DNA of 57,903 nucleotides from Fidelibacterota bacterium. GTDB taxonomy: Bacteria; Fidelibacterota; Marinisomatia; Marinisomatales; JABMOV01. The position numbers and the translations under genes were made by a program. Below the pieces are notes generated by a model. It searched no databases and had not been told where the DNA came from. It saw nothing but the letters and a program-made list of their open reading frames with translations. Where the stretch lies: assembly GCA_013203145.1 (NCBI GenBank), contig JABMOV010000103.1:1-57903 (forward strand), written 5' to 3'. Numbering within the stretch: the stretch's first letter is position 1; every line of letters begins with the position of its first letter. Shown piece by piece: positions 19,348 through 27,924 of this stretch.

Positions 19348-19788
19348 ATGAAAAAAAGAATTATCATATCAATTATTTTTGCCTTGGCAGTCCAACCCAT
19401 GTTCGGCAATTACGCATTTTATAAGAAAGTGCGTAATACGTGTGACACATATAGAATTAAGGTTGTCGACAAAAACATGCATATAGATGGAGATACCTTT
19501 ACTATAGAGCTTGAAAGTATGCGTAATAACTTTGAAATGGTTATGCTGGTTGGTTTTGCTGCTGCAGGTCAGGCTATTATTCATCAAAAAGAATTGGCGA
19601 ATTCTAAATCCAATTTTCACCCTGTTTTGCCTGCTCAAGTAGAAGTTATTGTCAATGTTCCAGTAGGTAGAGAGAATACACTCATATCTGGGCTAGCAAG
19701 CTCAAGTATGGTAGAAAAACTTGCAATCGGATCGCTGGAAGCATCCGAGTTTATGCGTCAAATTAAAGATTCAATTAAATCACTTTAA
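19348..19788 (+). CDS. Exported protein of unknown function
   Basis: A 146-aa protein I do not recognise. It has a clear signal peptide (KKRIIISIIFALAVQPMFG, cleavage near residue 21), two cysteines only if the early NTCDTY is counted with none elsewhere, and a mixed alpha/beta body with a hydrophobic stretch MVMLVGFAAAGQAII. It is followed after 9 bases (with a strong AAGGAGG) by a small DUF350-like membrane protein, so the two are probably an operon and may work together at the inner membrane. Confidence 0.6.
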   Translation: MKKRIIISIIFALAVQPMFGNYAFYKKVRNTCDTYRIKVVDKNMHIDGDTFTIELESMRNNFEMVMLVGFAAAGQAIIHQKELANSKSNFHPVLPAQVEVIVNVPVGRENTLISGLASSSMVEKLAIGSLEASEFMRQIKDSIKSL

Positions 19789-19797
19789 GGAGGTAGC

Positions 19798-20034
19798 ATG
19801 TTTGATCCAACTTCTTGGTCAGGATTATTTGTCGAATATGCCCGCGCACTTGGTTGGTCCATTGTTGCTGCAGTGGGTTTCGCATTCGGTGTGGGTATTG
19901 CTTTGAAAGTTTTCGATTGGTTATCCACTGATATAGATGAATGGGAAGAAATCAAAAAAGGAAATATGGGCGTTGCTCTTATTTTTATTTCCTTGATTGT
20001 TATGGTAGGATTGCTAGTTTACAAAGTAATCTAA
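19798..20034 (+). CDS. DUF350-like small membrane protein
   Basis: A 78-aa protein with two membrane segments (about residues 17-38 and 57-77) joined by the loop DWLSTDIDEWEEIKKGN. The pattern of hydrophobic helix, acidic DEW-containing loop, then a GN start to the second helix matches the DUF350 (UPF0719) family, whose function is unknown. It is preceded by AAGGAGG at 19788-19794 and followed by a strong terminator. Confidence 0.65.
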   Translation: MFDPTSWSGLFVEYARALGWSIVAAVGFAFGVGIALKVFDWLSTDIDEWEEIKKGNMGVALIFISLIVMVGLLVYKVI

Positions 20035-20056
20035 TCCAATTCACATTCAGAAGTTT

Positions 20057-20088
20057 AAAGTCCTCCGATTTAATCGGAGGACTTTTTT
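20057..20088 (+). terminator. Intrinsic terminator after DUF350 gene
   Basis: The stem GTCCTCCGA / TCGGAGGAC (20060-20068 with 20074-20082), extended by AT pairs, is followed by a run of six T. It also overlaps the stop codon of the convergent minus-strand gene, so it may insulate both transcripts. Confidence 0.85.
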
Positions 20089-21679
20089 ATTTAGGGGATA
20101 CCCAAATAGGGTTGGTATACGCTCTTTTCCCCAGGGATGTCAGAATTTCCGCACGAAAATATCCTGAGAAAGTAATATTTAATTTTTCAATTATCTCACA
20201 TGTGAATCCATTTAAGTCACTATCGATAATAGTTTTTTCTCTATGAGAATTAATTATTCCATGAATTAGTCTAATATGTGATAATGATCCAAAATATTCA
20301 GTAGAAAATCCATTTAAGTGAATAGTGCATTCATTGGTCTGAATTGAATCACCAAGCAAGGCCATGCTATTTGAATATTCTATTTCCAGTATAAGTGCTG
20401 GTCCATCGGTGATGATACATTTCCCAGATTGTAAGGCATCAATGGAAGAATCCAGAGTTAATGCATCCTTTTTAATGATTCCAGTACGACATTGGCCAAG
20501 AATTTGATTCCTATGTGTCCATGTTGAGAGCATCGGAATTTTTATTTGGTGGAATTGATTAAAATTTCCATGGGCATCGTTTCCAGCATAAATAAATATT
20601 TTTTTACCCGATAAAAGTAAATGAATCCAATTTTTAAGTCCAATATCAAAAGATTCGTCAACTTCACCATTTAGAATTTGTAATCCATGCAAGTTTTCAT
20701 GAATAATATCATTGTCCTCCCATTTACCGCGATTTAATATTCTTTGCTCAAGTTTAGAAAATGGAACAAAGGGATGAGATGCTATTACCAGCGCATTTTC
20801 TTTTGCTATACTAATGACTTCTTCAATAGAATATTCTGAGGTCGTATTTGACCATTTTTCAGCACCATCACCGGAACCGGGAATGAATGACTCATGATTC
20901 ATTACTAATAAATGGACATTTCTCCCTTCAGCGTTTTTTACTGTCACTTCTTCACCGGGAATTAGCAATACTTCATTTTTTGTATTGATCGTTCTTATTT
21001 CTTCTCGGGAATCCTTCCATTTTGTTAATTCTTCATCTGTTTCAACCCACGATCCATATTTATCGTCTAAATCGTAGGAATGGTCAGTAATCGCCAAAAA
21101 ATCTAATCCTAGAGCAGAGGCAGTTTTGTTGGTGGTTTCCAATGGCGCACCGAATTCAACAAAGTCCTCAGTATAATTGCTATGATAATGAAGATCTCCC
21201 CAATAATACGAATCAGAGCCAGGTAATTGAGCTTGATCCACGCATACATGAAGGAGAGATTTTGGAGTTGTTTTTATATTGTGAGTGTTTACTACCCGTC
21301 TTTTTCCATTAATATTGAATTCAATAGTACCTTGAATCTCTAAATTGCCTGTTTCCTGGGGGTGAATAAAAAATATATAACTAAACCAATGGGTACCGAC
21401 TATCTGGTCAAAATTGTGATGATGGGTTTTCTGGTGGCCTGAAGGATAATTGACAATCAATGAAACAGACATTAATTGTATAGGGTATATATCAGCATCT
21501 TTAATAAGTAGAGAAATTGGAATGGCTGTATTTGGATTCACCCGAAATGGAGCATCTAAAATGATTTCCGGCTCTTTTTTAAAATAACGCGAAAACGGGA
21601 AATATCGAAATCGATAATGCATTTCGGTATAGGAGCTTATTCCGGAGAATAGACGAAATATTGAAAATGGCCAATTCAC
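20087..21679 (-). CDS. PHP-domain metal-dependent hydrolase
   Basis: A 530-aa protein with an N-terminal all-beta region of about 160 residues and a PHP (polymerase/histidinol phosphatase) domain. PHP metal-binding motifs are seen in order: GDLHYHSNYTED, AITDHSYD, GEEVTVKNAEGRNVHLLV, ASHPFVPFS and YAGNDAHG. The layout resembles CehA/McbA-type metallohydrolases, which act on phosphoesters or carbamates; the real substrate is unknown. There is no evident signal peptide. It is the last gene of a minus-strand operon and overlaps the msrC-like gene by 4 bases. Confidence 0.75.
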   Translation of the reverse strand: MNWPFSIFRLFSGISSYTEMHYRFRYFPFSRYFKKEPEIILDAPFRVNPNTAIPISLLIKDADIYPIQLMSVSLIVNYPSGHQKTHHHNFDQIVGTHWFSYIFFIHPQETGNLEIQGTIEFNINGKRRVVNTHNIKTTPKSLLHVCVDQAQLPGSDSYYWGDLHYHSNYTEDFVEFGAPLETTNKTASALGLDFLAITDHSYDLDDKYGSWVETDEELTKWKDSREEIRTINTKNEVLLIPGEEVTVKNAEGRNVHLLVMNHESFIPGSGDGAEKWSNTTSEYSIEEVISIAKENALVIASHPFVPFSKLEQRILNRGKWEDNDIIHENLHGLQILNGEVDESFDIGLKNWIHLLLSGKKIFIYAGNDAHGNFNQFHQIKIPMLSTWTHRNQILGQCRTGIIKKDALTLDSSIDALQSGKCIITDGPALILEIEYSNSMALLGDSIQTNECTIHLNGFSTEYFGSLSHIRLIHGIINSHREKTIIDSDLNGFTCEIIEKLNITFSGYFRAEILTSLGKRAYTNPIWVSPK

Positions 21680-22134
21680 AGAATGGAGACTATTTCTTCA
21701 AGGTATCTTTGGTCAATGTCGTCAAAATAACCAATATCAACAGCATCAATATCCAAAACTGCCACTGTAGTTTGAATTCTAATTATCGGTACTACTATTT
21801 CAGATCGGGTGTCACTATCACATGATATGTATCCAGGGTATTTATATACATTATCGACAATTAAAGTTTTTTGTGTTTCTGCTGCTGTTCCGCATACACC
21901 TTTCCCAAAATTGATAATGCCACAAGCTAGTACCGAACCATGATAGGGACCAATTTCCAAAACACCATCTTTAATAGTACGATAAAATCCAACAAAAGGC
22001 CATTCTGTGAATTCACGATGAAGTATAGAAGTGATGGATGCCATTTTTCCAATTTCAGTCATAGGGTATCCATCGGAGCCAATAAAAGATTTTATGAGGG
22101 CAAGTGCAGTTTTATATCTTGTTGATTTATCCAT
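21676..22134 (-). CDS. msrC: Free methionine-R-sulfoxide reductase (GAF type)
   Basis: Reduces free L-methionine-(R)-sulfoxide. It is a 152-aa single GAF domain. The three redox cysteines are present at C71, C81 and C105, with the same spacing (10 and 24) as the catalytic and resolving cysteines of E. coli YebR (84, 94, 118); their context is ACGIINFGKGVCGTAAE and PGYISCDSDTRSEIVVP. It overlaps genes on both sides (4 and 8 bases), so translation is coupled. Role: protection of the methionine pool against oxidation. Confidence 0.87.
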   Translation of the reverse strand: MDKSTRYKTALALIKSFIGSDGYPMTEIGKMASITSILHREFTEWPFVGFYRTIKDGVLEIGPYHGSVLACGIINFGKGVCGTAAETQKTLIVDNVYKYPGYISCDSDTRSEIVVPIIRIQTTVAVLDIDAVDIGYFDDIDQRYLEEIVSIL

Positions 22135-23614
22135 TGATTGATATAAATATGTACACGAAAACTACTGCAATGATTGTATTAATGACATTAACTCCATCAT
22201 TATTTATTATTCTTAAACCAGAAGTGTGCGTGCTTGAAATCTCACAATGACTAGATTTTTCAGTATCTTTCCCACAAATCTCACAATGATATTTTGCTTG
22301 CATGGTTCCACCTAGAATGGAATCGCCAATGCTCCCTAAAAACCCTGCAGCTGTAATAATTAAAATATGATTAATTGACATACTGGTAATCACACCAAGG
22401 ATTCCAATTGCAAAAGCACCTAAAAGAGAACCTACAGTACCTAATAGGCTTACTCCTCCAGAATCACCAGGTTTTAAAGTCTTGAAAGTAAGGCAATGGA
22501 TTGGATTCGTTTTATTTCTCATTCCAATCTCTGTGGCCCATGTATCTGCGGAAGCTGCTGCTACGGCTGCAAGATAGAATATATATCCATCACTTTTTGT
22601 GTAAAAACTATAAAGTGCAATTAGTGTAGCAATTCCACCATTTGCTAACACCTGAACTAATCCTCTACCCGAATTTGTTTGATTTTCAGAAATGTTTACC
22701 TTGTGCATTCGTGTTAAAATAGACGATGAAATAAAAAATACAAATAATGGTAGTACCCAGATTAATCCTTGAGTTGAAAAGATAAGTGAGCCAATTATCC
22801 ATGCAGTAAAACAACCATCCAATGTAAGCCAATTTCTATAAGTCGAATAAATAAAGATGGCTAAAGATAAAATCACCCATGTGGTGATTGAGGGTAGATT
22901 ATTAAAATTATACTGAATAATAAAAATATCCAGGAATAGAGCAACAAGTATTGGTATAGAAAAATTGTCTGATCCATTGCGACTTGTCATTTCACCAACT
23001 GTAGTGATTATAGCTACAAGTCCAACAATTCCAAATATGATACTTATGGGAAGAATTTGAATTTGGTGAGTAAACCAAGATCCATAGATAATGATAACGG
23101 ATAAAAGCAGAAAAGTTGAAATGAACATAAAGGTTGAACCTTCAATGCTTTTATTATCCTTCCAAATCTTAAATACTCTAGGGTTTGTTACATTTCGACC
23201 TATCGTGCTTGCCAATGGATCCGCAATCGCCATAACGAGCATCCCGGAAGCAAAAATAATTGGATTGTTCCAGAAAAAGATTGTCAGGAATAAAAAAGAA
23301 AGTGGGAAAAAGACGGTTCCGTAATTATTTTTATCATGTCTATGGATACTTACCATTAGATCTTTTTTTACCATATATAAGTTTCCAATAGTGAATAGAA
23401 ACGCGATAATTATCGGCATTAATGAATCTGTGAAATACCATGGTGAGAATGCAGAAATTAATCCAACGCATATATGAACAAATTTTCGCGTTGATAAACT
23501 ATTTAGTCGAGAAATTTGATTTAACCATTCACTTAACCCTAGTATAAGGAGAATGGCTGCGCAAAAGAATCCAGCAGCAAAGAAATCTGAGATGAAAGTA
23601 GGGGAGTATTCCAT
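22127..23614 (-). CDS. VTE5-VTE6-like prenol / prenyl-phosphate kinase fusion (DUF92)
   Basis: A 495-aa polytopic membrane protein with about a dozen hydrophobic segments. The N-terminal half resembles the dolichol/phytol kinase (VTE5) family: TRKFVHICVGLISAFSPWY, then GTVFFPLSFLFL and AIADPLASTIGR. The C-terminal half is DUF92, related to VTE6 phytyl-phosphate kinase: SADTWATEIGMRNK, KPGDSGGVSLLGTVGSLLG, then a YHCEICGK...HC cysteine/histidine segment and GVNVINT. In phototrophs the two activities are separate and salvage phytol to phytyl diphosphate. Fused versions occur in non-phototrophic bacteria, where the likely substrate is another polyprenol. Confidence 0.72.
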   Translation of the reverse strand: MEYSPTFISDFFAAGFFCAAILLILGLSEWLNQISRLNSLSTRKFVHICVGLISAFSPWYFTDSLMPIIIAFLFTIGNLYMVKKDLMVSIHRHDKNNYGTVFFPLSFLFLTIFFWNNPIIFASGMLVMAIADPLASTIGRNVTNPRVFKIWKDNKSIEGSTFMFISTFLLLSVIIIYGSWFTHQIQILPISIIFGIVGLVAIITTVGEMTSRNGSDNFSIPILVALFLDIFIIQYNFNNLPSITTWVILSLAIFIYSTYRNWLTLDGCFTAWIIGSLIFSTQGLIWVLPLFVFFISSSILTRMHKVNISENQTNSGRGLVQVLANGGIATLIALYSFYTKSDGYIFYLAAVAAASADTWATEIGMRNKTNPIHCLTFKTLKPGDSGGVSLLGTVGSLLGAFAIGILGVITSMSINHILIITAAGFLGSIGDSILGGTMQAKYHCEICGKDTEKSSHCEISSTHTSGLRIINNDGVNVINTIIAVVFVYIFISING

Positions 23615-23690
23615 TGTATAGAATGTTTGTTAAATAAAAATTAGGTTATTTGTTATGAAATACATAAGGTGAAAACATGTAAATATTTCA

Positions 23691-23704
23691 GGATAAATAT
23701 ATCC
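23691..23704 (+). promoter_or_regulatory. Small inverted repeat before the MerR gene
   Basis: GGATA (23691-23695) and TATCC (23700-23704) form an inverted repeat in the divergent intergenic region between the DUF92 fusion and the MerR regulator. It could be a regulator binding site; it is short and could be chance in AT-rich DNA. Confidence 0.2.
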
Positions 23705-23768
23705 GATTAACTTGTATAAGAAAGATTATTCGGGTATTTTATTGTATCTAAAAATACAGGAATATTAT

Positions 23769-24236
23769 ATGGATGATTTCTCAATTTCGATCGCTTACGA
23801 TCCAGCAGAACCTGTATTCACTATTGGTTTAGCTGCAAAAAAGATTGGTGTTTCACCAGAAACCTTAAGGCTTTATGAGCGTGAAGGATTACTTCTACCT
23901 TATAAAACTGATACGGGACGTCGACTATATTCACATACTGATTTGGAATGGATTGCATGTATCCGTCGACAAATTACAATTCATAAGCTTAATATTGCTG
24001 GGATTCGTCGTTTATTAGCACTAATCCCTTGTTGGGAATTAAAACCTTGTTCGAAAGAAGAAAGAAAAGACTGTCCAGCCTTTGAATCAAATTACAATGT
24101 ATGTTGGCAGTTGGATGTGACATCTGCAAAATGTGCTGAGGATGATTGTAGAATATGTAATGTTTATCAAACAGCTGGAAAAGTGGGCCATCTTAAGGAG
24201 ATTTTTGAACTTTCTTTAAAAAGAGTAACTAATTAA
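23769..24236 (+). CDS. MerR-family regulator with Cys-rich two-CW-like tail
   Basis: Transcription regulator of 155 aa from ATG 23769 (an in-frame start at 23712 would add a poor leader). Residues 17-85 are a MerR-type winged helix (FTIGLAAKKIGVSPETLRLY, EREGLLLPYKTDTGRRLY). The tail holds seven more cysteines (C88, C94, C102, C112, C122, C127, C130) in the pattern CWE..PC...CPA...CW...C...C..C, which resembles the two-CW domain found alone or fused in anaerobes. Metal, Fe-S or redox sensing is likely but not shown. It lies 297 bases upstream of the cytochrome locus and is a candidate regulator of it. Confidence 0.82.
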   Translation: MDDFSISIAYDPAEPVFTIGLAAKKIGVSPETLRLYEREGLLLPYKTDTGRRLYSHTDLEWIACIRRQITIHKLNIAGIRRLLALIPCWELKPCSKEERKDCPAFESNYNVCWQLDVTSAKCAEDDCRICNVYQTAGKVGHLKEIFELSLKRVTN

Positions 24237-24391
24237 TACTACTCTATCTAGATGAATTCCTATAAAATCCTAATAAATTATTATCTAAGTAAAATATTGA
24301 AAGATTTATCGTCTTGATTATGCTATATAAACTAAGGTTTTTCAGAAATGTTATTTCGGAAGATCAATTGCGATCTCTAAAAGCCATGATG

Positions 24392-24434
24392 AGAGGATAA
24401 GTCAAGTAGTGATAATAGTGACTAACCCTCCTCT
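24392..24434 (+). promoter_or_regulatory. Long stem-loop upstream of the cytochrome locus
   Basis: In the 296-base gap between the MerR gene and the first cytochrome, AGAGGA (24392-24397) pairs with TCCTCT (24429-24434), and inside it AGTCA (24400-24404) pairs with TGACT (24419-24423). No T-run follows on the plus strand, so it is not a plain terminator; a leader structure or operator is possible. The rest of the gap shows nothing I can name. Confidence 0.3.
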
Positions 24435-24532
24435 AAAAAAAGTAGCAATGAATAAAGATGATAACTTGATCCGAATACAAAATATCTGTAATGTTGATTT
24501 CATATGATTACTAGCATAATGGCAATTAAATA

Positions 24533-25951
24533 ATGAGATTAACACATAAACTACTATTTATTATTACTATAGTATTGTTAGTTACAGGATGTGATCCTGG
24601 AGATCCTGTAAAAAATGATCCTTTAATATTTGACAGTGAATATAACAGATGTGAAGGATGTCATTTAAGTGAGTCAGTGCTCAAAGAATTTGCATCTGAT
24701 ACTTTACCAAACAATGTTGAAGGTTTAACGAGTTATACCGGCGACATTGAACCAATGGAAAGATGGCAAAAAGTATATATTGAATTGACAGGAACCCAAA
24801 AATCTTTTAGAGATATTGATCCTGTTCATGAAGGAATTGGTTGTGCAAATTGTCATGGAGGTCAAGACCCAGGTAGTTTTGATGTTGCTCATGATACGAC
24901 TTTTGGGTTTGTACGTGATCCTTCAATAATGTCAGAACAGAATTGTAATCCTTGCCACGAACAAATTGTTTCTACAAATACAAATAGTATGCATACAAAA
25001 GCCTGGGGACAACGCACTGCAATTACTCAACGTGAATTAGGAGCAGATAAAAACCATCAAAATTTTGATGAATGCCCAGTAGAATTAACCGATGGATATG
25101 ATAAAGAATGCTCGTCCTGCCACGCAACATGTGGTCAATGTCATATTAGTCGTCCCAATGTTGCTGATGGTGGATTAACGAATAATCACAAGTTCATGAA
25201 ACCTCCAAATCAAGAAGAAACCTGCATGATCTGTCATGCCAGAACTATTGGAACAGATTTAAAAGGATCCATTTCCGGCAATATACCAGATGTTCATTAT
25301 GCTGGAGGTAAACAGTGTATTGATTGCCATCAGGAAAACTTCCATGCAGATGCTTCGCAATATGAAGACCGATATCATATACCAGATTTACCAGAATGCA
25401 CAGACTGTCATACTGCTCAATCAGTACCCGGTCAAACAAATTTGTATCATACAATGCACTGGCCAGATGTTGGTTCTGGTTTAGCTTGTCAGGTTTGCCA
25501 CTCGCAACCATATAATAATTGTAATAATTGTCATACAAATGGTGCATGGCAACAAGGACTAAATGAATACACTGAATATCCGGAATTTCGTATTGGTCTA
25601 AATATTGATGAAGAATTGCATATGGGAAAGTGGGTGGTAGTAAGACATGCTCCGGTATCTAGCTCAACGTTCGAGCCATCTGGACACACTGCATTTTCCA
25701 ATTTTGATTCACGTCCAAATTGGGAATATTCGAGCCCACATAATATTATTCGTACAGCGTCCCAGACAAATGTTGGAGGCGAGGGTTATTGTAACTCAAA
25801 ATGCCATGTTTCTGGTGCAAATGCTGATACAAACAAAGATTTATTTTTATGGCAAAGTTTTGTTAATTCCGATTACTCTGAGGAAGCTATAGCAAATGAG
25901 GGAGTAGCGATTGATAGTTCTGATCTTCCAAGCGGTTGGGAAGGGTATTAA
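24533..25951 (+). CDS. Decahaem (possibly 11-haem) cytochrome c lipoprotein
   Basis: A 472-aa outer-layer electron carrier candidate. The N-terminus is a lipoprotein signal (LLVTGC, lipidated C20). Ten CXXCH haem sites lie between residues ~40 and ~330: CEGCH, CANCH, CNPCH, CSSCH, CGQCH, CMICH, CIDCH, CTDCH, CQVCH and CNNCH. A late CNSKCH (CX3CH) could bind an eleventh haem. The middle section (CHATCGQCHISRPN, then VHYAGGKQCIDCH) resembles octahaem/decahaem reductase-like cytochromes rather than MtrC. It is followed by a predicted beta-barrel and another lipoprotein cytochrome, suggesting an outer-membrane conduit. It could instead be a terminal reductase for a soluble acceptor. Confidence 0.85.
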   Translation: MRLTHKLLFIITIVLLVTGCDPGDPVKNDPLIFDSEYNRCEGCHLSESVLKEFASDTLPNNVEGLTSYTGDIEPMERWQKVYIELTGTQKSFRDIDPVHEGIGCANCHGGQDPGSFDVAHDTTFGFVRDPSIMSEQNCNPCHEQIVSTNTNSMHTKAWGQRTAITQRELGADKNHQNFDECPVELTDGYDKECSSCHATCGQCHISRPNVADGGLTNNHKFMKPPNQEETCMICHARTIGTDLKGSISGNIPDVHYAGGKQCIDCHQENFHADASQYEDRYHIPDLPECTDCHTAQSVPGQTNLYHTMHWPDVGSGLACQVCHSQPYNNCNNCHTNGAWQQGLNEYTEYPEFRIGLNIDEELHMGKWVVVRHAPVSSSTFEPSGHTAFSNFDSRPNWEYSSPHNIIRTASQTNVGGEGYCNSKCHVSGANADTNKDLFLWQSFVNSDYSEEAIANEGVAIDSSDLPSGWEGY

Positions 25952-25952
25952 C

Positions 25953-27113
25953 GTGAAGCTAAGACGACTATTAGTTTTCTTTTTTACGATAGTATGGTTT
26001 ATTGGTATTCTGTTTGCAACAAAACCAGAAATCTCCATAATAACATCAGCAGCGACACCTAGAATACATTTGTGGAGTGCTGATGAGACAACTCATTGGC
26101 TCACATTAGTTAATTATAATCATGAAATTGGATCCAGACTCCAAATAAATTCCTCTTTTGAATATGGTTCCGAGCATGAATATTTAAGAAATCCTTTTAG
26201 AGTTTATTTGTTAGATGCCAAATTTAAATTAAAGAATCAAAATTTGAGTTTCGGTCGACTTAGCTATTGGAGTGGATTGGTAAATCTAAGATTTGATGGT
26301 GTCAATTATAACTACAAAAACCAGTCTCTTGGGAATCTAACGGTAGCTTCTGGTTTTGATGCTGTCTATGATTTTAGCGATACAACATGGACGGATTTTC
26401 CTGTAGTATTACTTGCGTGGTCCAAAGGAAGTAGTGATAAAAAGGTTGGCATCACATATTGGCAAGAATATTTCGATAAAGATGTCCATACATTTTCTGG
26501 TGGGCAATGGACACTAGCATTTTTTGGAATTCGCTATACGCAACAATTTGCTTATGATTTAACAGAGAGTAGAATCCAGTCGTTTAGGTCACATATTACA
26601 AAAAGATTAGGAAAACATTATCTTACATTGGGTGCTAGACAGCGACGTTTTATGGTAAAAGAAGTATTCCAATGGATTGATAAACCAATTAATATGCCAG
26701 TATCAGTTTATTTATCCATGAAAACAATCTCCTCCAAAGAGTTAATGATTTTGTCACAAATATCTCATCGATTAAGTACTAACGGAACTACCTACGCCCA
26801 TTCTACAATTATGTTTAAGAATTACTCATGTACTGCGCTCTATGGTAATTATCGTGGGAACACTTTATTGGGTGGACAACTAGGATATCAAAAAAAGTTA
26901 ACTTCAACTCTAAAGTGCGGAGTTAAACTTGAATTAAATGCCCTAAACATGGCTGATGATGTAATCGAACCTATTCAGTCAAAAGGATCCTATGGTTGGA
27001 TTGGATGGTCACCAAAAGAATCCATTTCATTGCGACTATTCTACAGGTATGCTTCAAATGAATATTATACAGTTGACGGGAGAGGAGGCTTGACGATCCA
27101 TGTGGCGTTATAG
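25953..27113 (+). CDS. Predicted outer-membrane beta-barrel protein of the cytochrome locus
   Basis: A 386-aa protein with no haem motifs. The start is GTG 25953, one base after the preceding stop; it gives a signal peptide (MKLRRLLVFFFTIVWFIG). The body is made of alternating polar and hydrophobic strands rich in Tyr, Trp and Ser (for example LRLFYRYASNEYYT near the end), typical of porin-like barrels. I recognise no family. Sitting between a cytochrome lipoprotein and a periplasmic 11-haem cytochrome, it is the natural candidate for the sheath of a porin-cytochrome conduit (the MtrB role). Its last 14 bases overlap the next gene. Confidence 0.65.
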   Translation: MKLRRLLVFFFTIVWFIGILFATKPEISIITSAATPRIHLWSADETTHWLTLVNYNHEIGSRLQINSSFEYGSEHEYLRNPFRVYLLDAKFKLKNQNLSFGRLSYWSGLVNLRFDGVNYNYKNQSLGNLTVASGFDAVYDFSDTTWTDFPVVLLAWSKGSSDKKVGITYWQEYFDKDVHTFSGGQWTLAFFGIRYTQQFAYDLTESRIQSFRSHITKRLGKHYLTLGARQRRFMVKEVFQWIDKPINMPVSVYLSMKTISSKELMILSQISHRLSTNGTTYAHSTIMFKNYSCTALYGNYRGNTLLGGQLGYQKKLTSTLKCGVKLELNALNMADDVIEPIQSKGSYGWIGWSPKESISLRLFYRYASNEYYTVDGRGGLTIHVAL

Positions 27114-27924
27114 CATCACCCTTATTCTTTTTTCTGGATTTATTCTTTCTCAAGATGATTTTATCAAATTCCCGCACACACTCCATATTGATGACGAAGA
27201 AATTGAATGTGAAACCTGTCATGAGGGGATAGAAAATTCCACTTCATTGTCAGAACGATATTTACCATCGATGGATGTGTGTTCTGATTGTCATGATATC
27301 GATGATGATGAAGAATGTTCATCCTGTCATGCGAATGAAGACGATCCCCTAACCTATGATGATTTTCAACCGACTAGTGGTTTAAACTTTTCACATGCTT
27401 TTCATACGAATTCCTTTTCGAATAATTGTTTGGATTGTCATGATTACTTTGAGAAGGAAAATAGCGAAGATCCACCCACAGCATGGAAAGAATCTGATTG
27501 TCGTGCTTGTCATACATCAAATAAACCGAAAAATCATTATGTAGGTTGGCTACCAATTCATGGGTTGGAATTGATATCATTTGACAATGAAAAATGTTCA
27601 ATGTGTCATACCGAATTATATTGCAATCAATGCCACACAAATCAACAGGTTGAACCTAGAATCCATCAGAATGACTATTTAATGAGCCATGGTTTTGATG
27701 CCCGAGCAGGTGTAACTGATTGTGGAACCTGTCATGATATTATTGGTGATTGCTATAGTTGTCATAATCAACATAATGCCATGCCCATGGATCATAACCT
27801 ACCAAATTGGGTTAATCTAATATCTGGTGGTGAACATGGCACAGCCGCTTTGGACGCACCAATGACATGCAAATCATGTCATATCTTGAAGAATGAAAGT
27901 ACCTGTATGAGGTGCCATTCATGA
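27100..27924 (+). CDS. Periplasmic 11-haem cytochrome c
   Basis: A 274-aa protein with a Sec signal peptide (SITLILFSGFILSQ) and eleven CXXCH sites packed along the whole chain: CETCH, CSDCH, CSSCH, CLDCH, CRACH, CSMCH, CNQCH, CGTCH, CYSCH, CKSCH and CMRCH. That is one haem per ~25 residues, a wire-like density. Many distal His residues (FPHTLH, FSHAFH, MDHN) could give bis-His ligation. Gene overlap with the barrel gene upstream and the lipoprotein downstream argues for one complex; it may be the periplasmic part of the conduit (MtrA role). Confidence 0.87.
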   Translation: MWRYSITLILFSGFILSQDDFIKFPHTLHIDDEEIECETCHEGIENSTSLSERYLPSMDVCSDCHDIDDDEECSSCHANEDDPLTYDDFQPTSGLNFSHAFHTNSFSNNCLDCHDYFEKENSEDPPTAWKESDCRACHTSNKPKNHYVGWLPIHGLELISFDNEKCSMCHTELYCNQCHTNQQVEPRIHQNDYLMSHGFDARAGVTDCGTCHDIIGDCYSCHNQHNAMPMDHNLPNWVNLISGGEHGTAALDAPMTCKSCHILKNESTCMRCHS

